Shown: piece after piece, positions 32,545 to 41,300 of the stretch
How positions within the stretch are numbered: the stretch's first letter is position 1
Layout of the letters: each line of letters begins with the position of its first letter
Translations under genes and position numbers: made by a program
The notes under the pieces: generated by a model
Databases searched by the model: none
What the model saw: the letters and a program-made list of their open reading frames with translations, nothing else
Told to the model about the DNA's origin: nothing
Assembly: GCF_902809835.1 (NCBI RefSeq)
Contig: NZ_CADDWM010000015.1
Location: 682,001-746,000, forward strand
DNA from: Agromyces sp. Marseille-P2726
Lineage (GTDB): Bacteria > Actinomycetota > Actinomycetes > Actinomycetales > Microbacteriaceae
DNA: 64,000 nucleotides
Reading direction: 5' to 3'

Positions 32545-34424
32545 GTGGCCCGCCGTCCCCTCGTCAGCACCGGATCGACGAAACCCGACCCGTGATCGAG
32601 CTGGTAATCGAGGTTCACGGCAGCGTTGATGAGCGAGAGGTGGCTGAACGCCTGCGGGAAGTTACCGAGCTGTTCCCCCGTGAGCCCGATCTCCTCGGCG
32701 TACAGCCCGAGGTGGTTGGCGTAGGTCAGCATCTTCTCGAACGTGAGCTGCGCCTCGTCGAGACGTCCCGAGCGCGCCAAGGCGTCGACGTACCAGAAGG
32801 AGCAGAGCGTGAACGTACCCTCCGAGCCGCGCAGCCCGTCGGGCGAGGCGCTCGGGTTGTACCGGTAGACGAGGCTGTCGGAGACGAGCTCGGTGTCCAT
32901 CTCGTCGAGCGTCGAAAGCCACATCGGATCGCGCGGCGCCACGAACCCCATGAGCGGCATCACGAGCAGCGAGGCATCCAGCACCTCGGTGCGGTCGTGT
33001 TGCACGAACGCGCCGCGGTCGGCGTTCCAGCCCGTCGCCATGATCTGCTCGTAGATCGCGTCGCGGGTCTCGGTCCAGCGCTCGATCGCCGCGGGCCTGC
33101 CTCGGAGCCTGGCGATCCGGATGCCGCGATCCAGGGCCACCCAGCACATGAAGCGCCCGTACGTGAAGTGCTGTCGACCCCCGCGCGTCTCCCAGATGCC
33201 CTCCTCAGGCGTGTCCCAGTTGTCGCAGACCCAGTCGAGCATCTCGGCGATCTGGGTCCAGCCGATGTGCGGCAGCTGGAGCCCGTGCGTGTCGGCGAGA
33301 TGGATCGAGTCCATGGCCTCCCCGTAGATATCGAGCTGTAGCTGGTCGGCCGCGCCGTTGCCGATGCGCACCGGGGCGGAGTCGCGATACCCGGTGAGGT
33401 GGTCCAGCGTCTCCTCCACGAGATCCGACGATCCGTCGACCCGGTACATGATCTTCAGCGGACCCGAGCCCGTGCCGACGCTCTCGTGGATCCGGTCCAT
33501 CAGCCACTGGACGAAGGCCTCGGCCTCCTCGGTGTAGCCGAGGCCGAGCAGGGCGTAGACCGAGAACGACGCGTCGCGGATCCAGGTGTACCGGTAGTCC
33601 CAGTTCCGTTCACCGCCCACCTGCTCGGGCAGCCCGGCCGTCGGAGCCGCGACGAGGGCACCGGATGGCGCGTAGGTCATGAGCTTCAGGGTCATCGCCG
33701 AGCGGGCGACCATCTCACGCCAGCGCCCGCGATACGTCGAGCGGTTGTTCCAGTCCCGCCAGTAGCGGCGGGTCTGCTGGAACATCTCGAACAGCTCGTC
33801 CTCCGAGATCTTCGTCGGCGGCACGCCGCCCGACTCGAGCATCACGCCGCTGATCTCACCGGCGTTCAGGCTGCCGGTGACTCGCAGACCCTGCCCGGCG
33901 ACCTCGATACGCCCCGCGCGCTGCGAGCCGTGGATGACCGGCTCGCCGACGCGGTGCACCGTGAGCGCAAGGTCGCCGGCCCTGAACATCACGCCGGCAT
34001 CGGGCACCGGCTCGATCGTGTGCGGCCTGCGCCCGTAGTCGAATCGCGGCTGGATCTCGGCCTCGAAGCTCATCGTTCCACGCACCACACGCACCAGGCG
34101 CACCAGGCGGTGCCGATCGGTCGCCTCTCCGTCGGTCACCGGCATGAAGTCGATGACCTCGCCCACACCCGCTTCGGTCATGAAGCGCGTGACGAGGATC
34201 GCCGTGTTCGGCAGGTACAGCTGCCGCGTCACGTACTCCGCGTCGGTCGGCCGGATACTGCAGTACCCGCCGTGTTCGGCGTCGAGCAGCGACGCGAAGA
34301 TGCTCGGGGAATCGAAGCGCGGCGCACAGAACCAGTCGATGGTGCCGTTCACATCCACGAGTGCTGCGGTCTGCAGGTCGCCGATCAGCCCGTGATCGGC
34401 GATGTTCGGGTATTCGTCGGCCAT
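32541..34424 (-). CDS. Glycoside hydrolase family 15 protein (trehalase/glucoamylase-like)
   Basis: A 627-residue (alpha/alpha)6-barrel hydrolase of the actinobacterial GH15 type, which includes mycobacterial trehalase. An N-terminal beta-domain with [34 protein letters not shown] (about 6-40) is followed by the catalytic region with [21 protein letters not shown] (about 275-295), the acid-type [27 protein letters not shown] (about 410-436), and [20 protein letters not shown] (about 545-565). Coupling to zwf suggests glucose release feeding the pentose phosphate pathway. Trehalose and maltosaccharide cannot be distinguished by eye. Confidence 0.92.
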   Translation of the reverse strand: MADEYPNIADHGLIGDLQTAALVDVNGTIDWFCAPRFDSPSIFASLLDAEHGGYCSIRPTDAEYVTRQLYLPNTAILVTRFMTEAGVGEVIDFMPVTDGEATDRHRLVRLVRVVRGTMSFEAEIQPRFDYGRRPHTIEPVPDAGVMFRAGDLALTVHRVGEPVIHGSQRAGRIEVAGQGLRVTGSLNAGEISGVMLESGGVPPTKISEDELFEMFQQTRRYWRDWNNRSTYRGRWREMVARSAMTLKLMTYAPSGALVAAPTAGLPEQVGGERNWDYRYTWIRDASFSVYALLGLGYTEEAEAFVQWLMDRIHESVGTGSGPLKIMYRVDGSSDLVEETLDHLTGYRDSAPVRIGNGAADQLQLDIYGEAMDSIHLADTHGLQLPHIGWTQIAEMLDWVCDNWDTPEEGIWETRGGRQHFTYGRFMCWVALDRGIRIARLRGRPAAIERWTETRDAIYEQIMATGWNADRGAFVQHDRTEVLDASLLVMPLMGFVAPRDPMWLSTLDEMDTELVSDSLVYRYNPSASPDGLRGSEGTFTLCSFWYVDALARSGRLDEAQLTFEKMLTYANHLGLYAEEIGLTGEQLGNFPQAFSHLSLINAAVNLDYQLDHGSGFVDPVLTRGRRAT

Positions 34425-34537
34425 GCGAGCGCCCCCCAGTTCTCTCGTGCATCGTCGCACGTCACGGCGTTTCGCGGTAGGTCCCGGGACCCTTCGCGAC
34501 CGAAGCGCCCGGACGGCGTCGCTCGGAGCACACCGCC

Positions 34538-34543
34538 TAGACT
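34538..34543 (+). promoter_or_regulatory. -10 element of tRNA-Leu
   Basis: TAGACT ends 12 nt before the first base of the tRNA, a normal distance for a short 5' leader. Confidence 0.55.
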
Positions 34544-34555
34544 GTTCGAGCACTC

Positions 34556-34637
34556 GCGGGAGTGGTGAAACTGGCAGACACGCAGGATTTAGGTTCCTGT
34601 GCCTTCGGGCGTGTGGGTTCAAGTCCCACCTTCCGCA
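34556..34637 (+). tRNA. tRNA-Leu (anticodon TAG)
   Basis: An 82-base class II tRNA: acceptor GCGGGAG/CTTCCGC (one G-T pair), anticodon stem-loop CAGGATTTAGGTTCCTG with anticodon TAG, a long variable arm TGCCTTCGGGCGT, T-arm GTGGGTTCAAGTCCCAC, discriminator A. CCA is not encoded. Confidence 0.97.
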
Positions 34638-34832
34638 CGCATCTCACGACCCCTTCTTGGCGGGGCGTTCTCGTCGACGCGAGGCCGTCCGCGGCTCGAT
34701 CGACCGGGATCGCGGCGCGACGGCGAACCCCGAGGCGTGTGCGGCGCAAGCCTCTGCCGGTGCCTCGGCCTTCGCGCTACCGTCGCAGTCCGATGCCGGC
34801 GAAGAGCGCCGGCGCCCTGAGAGGAGCCGATC

Positions 34833-35024
34833 GTGACCGATTCCAATGGCGGCATGCTGAACCCCGATCGCGACCCCGATGCTCCGCTCGACCCAGACGC
34901 CGACGACAACCAGCTGGACTCGGCGGAGGCCGATCGCCGGGCGGCCGAAGAAGGTACGAAGGTGACGAGCGCGAGCGAGGGCGACCCGATGGACGAGGAA
35001 ACCCCGGTCGACAACCTCGAGTGA
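34833..35024 (+). CDS. Small acidic protein, unknown function
   Basis: A 63-residue, strongly acidic protein (Asp/Glu throughout) without hydrophobic segments, probably disordered. The GTG has GAGAGGAG 5 nt upstream, a strong ribosome binding site that supports it as real. Similar short acidic proteins are common in Microbacteriaceae; no function is known to me. The 195 bases between tRNA-Leu and this gene hold nothing else that I can see. Confidence 0.7.
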   Translation: MTDSNGGMLNPDRDPDAPLDPDADDNQLDSAEADRRAAEEGTKVTSASEGDPMDEETPVDNLE

Positions 35025-35066
35025 CCCCAGCGGCTCGGATGCCGCGGCAGCACGGACCGCACCGGA

Positions 35067-35936
35067 TCACCGCAGCGGCGGCCCGGCCGTGATGCGGGCA
35101 CGTGCGTACGCGGCGACCTCATCGGCCGGCACCTGCCAGTCGGACTCGAGCCACCACGTGACACCCGCATCGGCCCACGGGCGCACCACCGCGGCATCCG
35201 CAGCCGGATCGGTGCCGCCCGTCGTGCCCTCCTGCACCACATCGAAGGCGCGGTCGGCGAGGCCGAGTCGCTCGCGTTCGGTGCGGATCCACGCGATCGC
35301 CTCGCCGGTGATCTCGGGGGTGTACGTGCGCTGCTGTTCGAGCGGGTCGATGCCGCTTGCGCTCGGCGGTGCATAGTTCGGGATCCACCCGTCGTAGCGC
35401 GCGACACGACGCATGGATTTCATTCGCGGCCACACGCCCACGACCCAAGTGGTGATGCGCGGCCGCTGCACGATCGCCGGCGGCAGCATCGTGTCGGTGC
35501 GGTGGGCGCGGAAGTGCTCGCCCTCGTACTCGAACGGCTCGCCCTGCCAGAGCCGCTGCATCAGCTCGAGCCCCTCGTCGAGCAACTCGGCACGCACCCT
35601 GCGGCCGGGGTCGTCTTCGAAGATCCAGAAGCGCTGTTCGACGTCTTGCGGCACGCCCAGCCCCGCCGAGAGGATGACGCGCCCCTTCGACAGACGGTCG
35701 ACGGTCATGGTCTGCCCGGCGAGCTCCCACGGCCGCCGCCGTGGCACCGGCGTGAGCATGGTGCCGAGTCGGATGCGCTCGGTCAGCATCGCGGCGGCCG
35801 CGAGCGTCGCCCAGGGATCGGTCGCCCAGATGCCCTCCCACACGAAGAACGCGTGCCACCCGGAGGCTTCGGCGAGCGGGGCGAGCTCGACCGCGAGTTC
35901 GGGGTCTGTGCCGGTGAAGATGAACCCGTGCTGCAT
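35067..35936 (-). CDS. LLM-class flavin/F420-dependent oxidoreductase
   Basis: A 289-residue luciferase-like TIM-barrel enzyme. It starts HGFIFTGTDPELAVELAPLAEASGWHAFFVWEG, with the typical TERIRLGTMLTPVPRRRPWELAGQTMTVDRLSKGRVILSAGLG at about 52-95. A second half with PRITTWVVGVWPRMKSMRRVARYDGWIPNY follows. ATG 35936 is the preferred start; a longer frame runs into the divergent promoter. Cofactor F420 or FMN cannot be decided. Different subgroup from the LLM enzyme at 9842. Confidence 0.88.
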   Translation of the reverse strand: MQHGFIFTGTDPELAVELAPLAEASGWHAFFVWEGIWATDPWATLAAAAMLTERIRLGTMLTPVPRRRPWELAGQTMTVDRLSKGRVILSAGLGVPQDVEQRFWIFEDDPGRRVRAELLDEGLELMQRLWQGEPFEYEGEHFRAHRTDTMLPPAIVQRPRITTWVVGVWPRMKSMRRVARYDGWIPNYAPPSASGIDPLEQQRTYTPEITGEAIAWIRTERERLGLADRAFDVVQEGTTGGTDPAADAAVVRPWADAGVTWWLESDWQVPADEVAAYARARITAGPPLR

Positions 35937-36009
35937 GCGCGCGACGCTATCGCGCACCGCCGACACCCGGCCGAACCGGGATCGCGCGCGCCGGTAGCCT
36001 GAGCACACC

Positions 36010-36552
36010 ATGCGCTTCGGAATCCTCGACTTCACGCCCGCCCTTCAGTCGCCCGAGCTGCTCGCCCCGCCGACGGCCGCCGCGCTCAGCGCTGCAGGCG
36101 CGATCGGGGCGCCCGACGTGCTCGTCGCGGCGATCGACCCGGCCCTCGCCGACACCGCGGCGTTCTGCGAGCACTACGAGATCTCCATGGATGACGGCGC
36201 AAACTGCGTCATCGTGCAGGCGCGCCGAGGCGAGCGCACCTGGTACGCAGCCTGCCTGGTGCGGGGCGCCGATCGGCTCGACGTCAACGGCATCGTGCGG
36301 CGCCACCTCGACGCCCGCAGGCTCTCGTTCGCTCCGATGGACGTGGCGGTCGAGCTCACCGGCATGGAGTACGGCGGCATCACGCCGGTCGGCCTCCCCT
36401 CCGACTGGCCGATCCTCGTCGACGCGTCCGTCGCGACCCGCGATCGCCTCATCATCGGCAGCGGCATCCGTGGGTCGAAGCTGCTCGCGACTGGCGGATT
36501 CCTCGCCGATCTTCCAGGTGCCGAGGTGCTGACGATCGCGCAAGGCAGCTGA
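36010..36552 (+). CDS. YbaK/prolyl-tRNA editing-domain protein
   Basis: A 180-residue protein with the fold of the YbaK/ProX trans-editing deacylases, which remove mischarged amino acids from tRNA. Conserved features are NCVIVQARRG (about 63), the central acceptor region, ELTGMEYGGITPVGLPSDWPILVD (about 116-140) and the final GSKLLATGGFLADL. The lysine that is catalytic in YbaK is not evident at the expected strand (NCVIV instead of KTLV-like), so activity is uncertain. TAGCCT lies 9 nt before the ATG, and no ribosome binding site is seen. Confidence 0.82.
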   Translation: MRFGILDFTPALQSPELLAPPTAAALSAAGAIGAPDVLVAAIDPALADTAAFCEHYEISMDDGANCVIVQARRGERTWYAACLVRGADRLDVNGIVRRHLDARRLSFAPMDVAVELTGMEYGGITPVGLPSDWPILVDASVATRDRLIIGSGIRGSKLLATGGFLADLPGAEVLTIAQGS

Positions 36553-36611
36553 CCGGCTGGATGATCGGCTGGCCGACGCCCTTCCCTTCGGGCCGCGCAG
36601 CCCGTAGCTTG

Positions 36612-36630
36612 TGAGGTAAGGATTACCTAA
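36612..36630. promoter_or_regulatory. DtxR/IdeR iron box upstream of heme oxygenase
   Basis: A 19-bp imperfect palindrome; on the minus strand it reads TTAGGTAATCCTTACCTCA, close to the DtxR/IdeR consensus TTAGGTTAGSCTAACCTAA. It is 19 nt before the heme oxygenase ATG and should repress the gene when iron is plentiful. Confidence 0.82.
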
Positions 36631-36649
36631 CTTCGATGGAAGGCCCGCC

Positions 36650-37306
36650 ATGCCCATCGCTCCCCCGCTGGATGCGCCAGCCCCGGTCACCGAACCGCTC
36701 GACGTCGCCGCGCTCGTTCGCACCGCGTCCGCCGACGACCATCGCGCGGCCGAGAGCCGCGGATTCGTCACCGCGCTCATGGGGGGCGAGCTCTCGCTCG
36801 ACGACTACACGGGATACCTCGCACAGCTCGCCTGGGTGTACGACGCGCTCGAGTCGCGCACGGCCCGCTCCGACGATCCGGCCGTCTTCGACCCGGCGCT
36901 GGCGCGCATGAGTGCGATCGAGGCCGACCTGCGCGCGCTCGGTGCGCCTGACTGGCGCGAGACGCACGCACCGTTGCCCGAGACCCGCGACTACGCCGAT
37001 CACCTCAGGGCCATCGCGAGCGACGACGTGCGGTACCTTGCCCACCACTACACCCGCTACCTCGGCGACCTGTCGGGCGGGCAGGCGATCGCCGCACTCG
37101 TCACACGGCACTACGGCGCGACGCCCGACCAGCTCACCTTCTACCGTTTCGACGTGGAAGCCGACGGCGTCGTCGGCATCAAGCGCCGTTACCGCCAGTC
37201 GATGAACGCCCTGGCGCTCTCGCCTGCCGACGTCGACGTGCTCGTCGACGAGGTGCGGGTGTCCTTCCGCATGAACAGTGCGATCTTCGAGGCGCTCGCG
37301 CGCTGA
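36650..37306 (+). CDS. hmuO: Biliverdin-producing heme oxygenase
   Basis: Breaks heme to biliverdin, carbon monoxide and iron, supplying iron from host or environmental heme. The 218-residue protein has the heme-ligand histidine in ADDHRAAE (about 31), the distal-helix GDLSGGQAIA (about 139-148), and YLAHHYTRYLGDL; length is normal for bacterial HO. ATG 36650 follows GGAAGG. A DtxR-type iron box precedes it and a strong hairpin follows the stop. No heme transporter gene is adjacent. Confidence 0.95.
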   Translation: MPIAPPLDAPAPVTEPLDVAALVRTASADDHRAAESRGFVTALMGGELSLDDYTGYLAQLAWVYDALESRTARSDDPAVFDPALARMSAIEADLRALGAPDWRETHAPLPETRDYADHLRAIASDDVRYLAHHYTRYLGDLSGGQAIAALVTRHYGATPDQLTFYRFDVEADGVVGIKRRYRQSMNALALSPADVDVLVDEVRVSFRMNSAIFEALAR

Positions 37307-37312
37307 GATCGA

Positions 37313-37343
37313 CGGATGCCGCATGGTCGCGCCGCGGCATCCG
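37313..37343. terminator. Hairpin after heme oxygenase
   Basis: CGGATGCCGC (37313-37322) and GCGGCATCCG (37334-37343) form a 10-bp stem with an 11-nt loop, 6 nt after the stop. There is a moderate T-content after it. It is composed of the recurrent heptamer pair. Confidence 0.65.
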
Positions 37344-37469
37344 ATCATTCTCGCGGATGATTTCCGAGCCGCGCCCGGCGCGCCGGTGGCGTCGATCGAT
37401 AGACTGCAACGACACCCCGCCGCACGTTGACCCGGCATCCGCTGTGTCCCACCACTGGAGCTCTTCCGC

Positions 37470-38255
37470 ATGATCAACACGGCCCTGATCCCATGGCTCG
37501 ACCCCGAGACCATCATCGCCGGCGCCGGGCCGTGGGCGCTCCTGGTGGTGTGCTTCATCGTCTTCGCCGAGACGGGCCTGCTCGTCGGGTTCCTCCTGCC
37601 GGGCGACACCCTGCTCGTGATCTCGGGCCTGCTCTCGCATTCGACGCCGGCCGCACCGAACGGCGTCTTCGGCGTGAGCGTCTGGATCGTCGCCCTGCTC
37701 ATCGGGCTCTCCGCCTTCATCGGCGGCGAGGTCGGTTACGAGATCGGCCATCGCGGCGGTCCGAAGGTGTTCGAACGAAAAGAGAGCGGGCTCTTCAGCG
37801 TCAAGAACGTCGAGCGCACGAACGCGTTCTTCGAGCGGTTCGGCGGCCTCACGATCATCCTCGCCCGCTTCGTGCCGATCGTGCGCACCTTCGCTCCGGT
37901 CGCGGCCGGCGTCGGCCACATGAAGCGCGCCCGGTACACGCTCTACAACTTCACCGGCGCCGTCATCTGGGGCTTCGGCCTCACGATGTTCGGCTACCTC
38001 ATCGGGTTCATCCCGCCCGTCGCGTACCTCGTGCGCGAGTACATCGACGTCATCCTGCTCATCGCCGTCGGCGGCACGGCGGCCGTGACCGCGTGGCACT
38101 ACTTCCGCGAGCGGGCCAAGGCCAAGCGCGCCGAGCGCGCCGGGGCCGACGTCGTCACCGACCACGACGAGGCCGAGGAGCTCGTGCTCGACCCCGACGT
38201 GTTCGAGCGTCCGCCGCACCTCGACGGCGACGACCGGGGTCCCGAGCAGCGCTGA
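37470..38255 (+). CDS. DedA-family membrane protein
   Basis: A 261-residue polytopic protein of the DedA/VTT superfamily, involved in membrane-lipid (undecaprenyl-phosphate or phospholipid) flipping or homeostasis. Key motifs are FAETGLLVGFLLPGDTLLVISG (about 32-53), GEVGYEIGHRGGP (about 87-99), and FGGLTIILARFVPIVRTFAPVAAGVGHM (about 122-149) with the essential Arg residues. The last 50 residues are a charged cytoplasmic tail, longer than usual. A TAGACT hexamer is about 65 nt upstream of the ATG. Confidence 0.92.
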   Translation: MINTALIPWLDPETIIAGAGPWALLVVCFIVFAETGLLVGFLLPGDTLLVISGLLSHSTPAAPNGVFGVSVWIVALLIGLSAFIGGEVGYEIGHRGGPKVFERKESGLFSVKNVERTNAFFERFGGLTIILARFVPIVRTFAPVAAGVGHMKRARYTLYNFTGAVIWGFGLTMFGYLIGFIPPVAYLVREYIDVILLIAVGGTAAVTAWHYFRERAKAKRAERAGADVVTDHDEAEELVLDPDVFERPPHLDGDDRGPEQR

Positions 38256-38302
38256 GTCCGCGCCTCTCGAGGCGTCGCCTCCGGCGTGTCGGAGGGCGGG
38301 AC

Positions 38303-38308
38303 TACACT
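38303..38308 (+). promoter_or_regulatory. -10 element of the AraC-family gene
   Basis: TACACT ends 7 nt before the ATG at 38316, fitting a leaderless transcript. Confidence 0.55.
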
Positions 38309-38315
38309 CGGCGCC

Positions 38316-38993
38316 ATGGGCTTCCTCTATGAGGAGAAGGCTTCATCGTCCCGATTCGTCGACATCGTCTGGCGTACCGTCGACGTCAGCGACGGCACCT
38401 ACCTCGCGTCGGCCGACGCGTGCTTCGACCTGATATTCACCCGCATGCCGGTCGGGTCGCGTGTGCTGTTCAGCGGGCCGTCGTCACGGCCGACCGTCGT
38501 GCCATACCGTGCCGGCAACCGACACGTCGGCGTGCGGTTCACGCAGGGCACCTTCTTCACCCATGTCGAACCACGCTCGATGTGCGACCGCACCGTGCCC
38601 TTGACGATGCCCGACGACGACCACTTCGTACTCGGCGACCGCACCTGGACGATGCCCGACTACGAAACCGTCGACGCACTGCTCGCCGCACTCGAAGACG
38701 ACGGCCTGCTCGCGCACGACGACGTGATCGATGCCGCGCTGCAGGGAAGTGAACCGCCGGTGTCGCCGCGCACGGTCGAGCGGCACTTCACCCGGGTCAC
38801 CGGCCGCAGCCTGCGGCAGGTTCGCCAGATCACACGCGCGCGTGAGGCCGCGGCCCGGCTCCGCACGGGCGAGGCGATCGCCGACGTCGCCTACGCGCTC
38901 GGATACGCCGACCAGTCGCACCTCACCCGCGACGTGAAGCAGCTCACCGGGTACACGCCCGCGCAGTCGCAGCACCGCGACGAGCCGGTGTAG
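38316..38993 (+). CDS. AraC-family transcriptional regulator
   Basis: A 225-residue regulator. The N-terminal about 140 residues form an unrecognised sensor domain beginning MGFLYEEKASSSRFVDIVWRTVD, and the C-terminal AraC HTH has SPRTVERHFTRVTGRSLRQVRQITRAREAAARL (about 150-182) and ADVAYALGYADQSHLTRDVKQLTGYTP (about 190-216). The frame is open 10 codons further upstream but the ATG at 38316 is at the leaderless distance from a -10 hexamer. It stands next to the disrupted epoxide hydrolase gene and may regulate it. Confidence 0.88.
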   Translation: MGFLYEEKASSSRFVDIVWRTVDVSDGTYLASADACFDLIFTRMPVGSRVLFSGPSSRPTVVPYRAGNRHVGVRFTQGTFFTHVEPRSMCDRTVPLTMPDDDHFVLGDRTWTMPDYETVDALLAALEDDGLLAHDDVIDAALQGSEPPVSPRTVERHFTRVTGRSLRQVRQITRAREAAARLRTGEAIADVAYALGYADQSHLTRDVKQLTGYTPAQSQHRDEPV

Positions 38994-39100
38994 GGGGCGC
39001 GGCCCGCGGCGCCACCACGTGGAAAGTGTCGTTCCGGTTCAAGACAGCGCCCGCGGCATCCGCTTCACTCGACGCGTCGAACCATCGAGAGGATGCCGCC

Positions 39101-40251
39101 ATGGACATCAGGCCGTACACGATCGCGATTCCCGACGCCGACCTCGCCGACCTTCGCGAACGCCTCGAGCGCACGCGATGGCCCGCCGCGCTGAGCGACG
39201 ACTGGGCGCGAGGCACGCCCGTGCCGTACGCCCGACGGCTCGCGCGGTACTGGTTGGAGGCGTACGACTGGCGAGCACAGGAGGCGCGCCTCAACCGGCT
39301 TCCCCAGTTCCACACCGAGGTCGACGGTCAGCCGATCCACGGCCTGCACGTGCGCGCCGCGGACGACGCGGCCGTGCCCCTGCTGCTCCTGCACGGCTAC
39401 CCGTCGTGCTTCGTCGAGTTCGCAGGAATCGCGCCGATGCTCGCCGAGCGACCCGGCCCGATGTCGGGCGTGGGACCGGCACCCTCGTTCCACGTCGTCG
39501 CCCCGTCGATGCCGGGGTTCGGATTCTCGACCCCGCTCACAAGCCACGGCTGGGACATCGTGCGCACGGCCCGAGCGTTCGACGAGCTCATGCAGGCGCT
39601 CGGCTACGACCGCTACGCGGTCTTCGGTGAGGACGTCGGCGCCGGCGTCAGTGAGCAGCTCTGCCTCGACGCGGGCGACCGCGTGCTCGGTTCGATCGCC
39701 GCCACCGATCCCGGTGCGATCGCCACCCAGTACACGCCGCCGACCGACCACCTCACGCCCGAGGAGCACGAGCGCCACGAGCAGCTGAAGGACGCCCGCA
39801 CCGAGGACTTCGGCTACTTGGCGCTGCAGACGACGCGTCCGCTGAGTATCGCGTACGGACTGACCGACTCCCCCATGGCGCAGGCGACGTGGATCCTCGA
39901 GAAGTTCCAGGAGTGGACCGACCCCACGCCGACCTCCCGGAGGACGCCGTCGCCCTCGATGCACTCCTCACCCTGGTGACGGTCTCGTGGTTCGGGCGAG
40001 CCGGTGACGGCGCCGCGAACATGCTCTACGAGGCGGCGCACGCCCAGGCCGCCTGGGGGCGCCACCACGATCGGCCGCAGGGCATGGCGGCTTTCGGCAA
40101 GGAGCCGCTCATGCAGCGCATCCTCAACCCCGACGGGCGCCTCGCGTTCTGGAACGAGCATCGTCGCGGGGGCCACTTCCCGGCCATGGAGGCGCCCGAC
40201 GAACTCGTCGGCGACATCAGGGCCTACTTCGCGAGGCTGCTCGCCGTGTGA
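39101..40251 (+). pseudogene. Epoxide hydrolase, disrupted by a 1-nt frameshift
   Basis: Alpha/beta-hydrolase with an N-terminal epoxide-hydrolase (EHN) domain, about 383 codons if repaired. The first part reads to about residue 276 (EKFQEWTDPT) and then loses frame; the second frame continues with ADLPEDAV... through ANMLYEAAHAQAAWGRHH and the catalytic-histidine region RRGGHFPAMEAPDELV to the stop at 40251. One G missing between 39928 and 39929 explains it. The nucleophile region FGEDVGAGV and oxyanion HGYPSC are intact. Either a real pseudogene, a sequence error, or rarely a programmed shift. The ATG has GAGAGG upstream. Confidence 0.88.
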
Positions 40252-40266
40252 GCGCGGTGTGGACGC

Positions 40267-40289
40267 GGCATCCGACGGTCACGGATGCC
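40267..40289. terminator. Shared hairpin between epoxide hydrolase and CDF genes
   Basis: GGCATCCG (40267-40274) and CGGATGCC (40282-40289) form an 8-bp stem with a 7-nt loop, overlapping the CDF stop codon. Placed between two convergent genes, it could terminate both. Confidence 0.6.
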
Positions 40290-41211
40290 ACGGCAGCTCG
40301 TGTCCCGCACGGCCCGCCGGTTCCAGCTGGAATGTCGAGTGCTCGACATCGAAGTGATCGGAGAGGCATCCGCCGAGCTCATCGAGCAGCTCCCCGGTGC
40401 GCCCGGACTCGAACACCTCGGTCTCGACCTCCACGTGGGCGCTGAAGACCGGGGATCCGGAGGTGATCTGCCACACGTGCACGTCGTGCACCGCGACGAC
40501 GCCGACCGTGCCGAGCAGGTGCTCCCGGATCTCGGCGACATCGGTTTCGACCGGCGCCGACTCGAACAGCACGCGCACCACGTCGCGAAGCAGCGACAGC
40601 GCCCGCGGCACGATCAGCGCCGCGATCGCGAGCGACGCGATGGGGTCGGCGGCGTTGAAACCGGTCGTCACGATGACCACGGCCGCGACGATGACCAGCG
40701 CTGACCCGATCAGGTCGCCGAGCACCTCGAGGTACGCCCCGCGCATGTTGATCGAGTCCTTCGCGCCGCCGCGCAGCACGAGCAGCGCCGCGAGGTTCGC
40801 GATCATGCCGAGCAGCGCGACGACGAGCATCGGCACGCCCTGCACCTCGTGGGCCTCGCCCTCGCCGCCCGTGACGAGCCGGCCGACGGCCGCGACCGCG
40901 ACCGACACGGCCACCACGACGAGGATGACGCCGTTCACGAGCGCCCCGAGCACCTCGGCACGACGGTAGCCGTACGTCTGCCGGTCGGTCGCCGGGCGGG
41001 CCGCGACCATGGCCGCGATGAGGGCGATGACGAGGCCGATGAGATCGCTCGCCATGTGGCCGGCGTCGGCGAGCAGCGCCAGCGAACCGCTCAGCACACC
41101 GCCCACGACCTGCACCACGAGGAACGCGCCGATGATCGCGGTGGCGGCGATGAGGCGGGCTCGGTTCGCGGTCGCCCCGTGGGCGTGCGCGTCGTCGAAT
41201 GAGCAGGTCAT
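40279..41211 (-). CDS. Cation diffusion facilitator (zinc-type exporter)
   Basis: Zinc/cadmium/cobalt efflux protein of the CDF family, 310 residues. The N-terminal His-rich stretch DDAHAHG, helix 2 motif SLALLADAGHMASDLIGLVIAL (about 43-64), with HxxxD metal ligands, and the helix 5 motif DPIASLAIAALIV (about 190) are present. The cytoplasmic C-terminal domain has VHDVHVWQITSGSPVFSAHVEVE. It exports metal by proton antiport. A Zur-like box lies about 43-63 nt upstream of the ATG. Which metal dominates cannot be told from sequence alone; zinc is supported by the box. Confidence 0.93.
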   Translation of the reverse strand: MTCSFDDAHAHGATANRARLIAATAIIGAFLVVQVVGGVLSGSLALLADAGHMASDLIGLVIALIAAMVAARPATDRQTYGYRRAEVLGALVNGVILVVVAVSVAVAAVGRLVTGGEGEAHEVQGVPMLVVALLGMIANLAALLVLRGGAKDSINMRGAYLEVLGDLIGSALVIVAAVVIVTTGFNAADPIASLAIAALIVPRALSLLRDVVRVLFESAPVETDVAEIREHLLGTVGVVAVHDVHVWQITSGSPVFSAHVEVETEVFESGRTGELLDELGGCLSDHFDVEHSTFQLEPAGRAGHELPWHP

Positions 41212-41253
41212 GTCCCTTCCAGCGTAGGCTCGGATACCGGAGCTCGGTCGTGT

Positions 41254-41274
41254 TGGGAATGATCCGCGTTCTCA
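41254..41274. promoter_or_regulatory. Candidate Zur box upstream of the CDF exporter
   Basis: A 21-bp imperfect palindrome; read on the minus strand TGAGAAC...ATCATTCCCA, sharing TGA-AA and ATCATT with the mycobacterial Zur operator. By my alignment 14 of 21 positions match. In Streptomyces Zur activates a CDF exporter, so this may be an activation site. Confidence 0.5.
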
Positions 41275-41300
41275 TCGCTCGCCGTCTCGCCGCGGCCCAC

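Noticed and set aside
34638..34832. Integrated element next to tRNA-Leu
   Set aside because: No integrase and no repeat of the tRNA 3' end was found in the following sequence.
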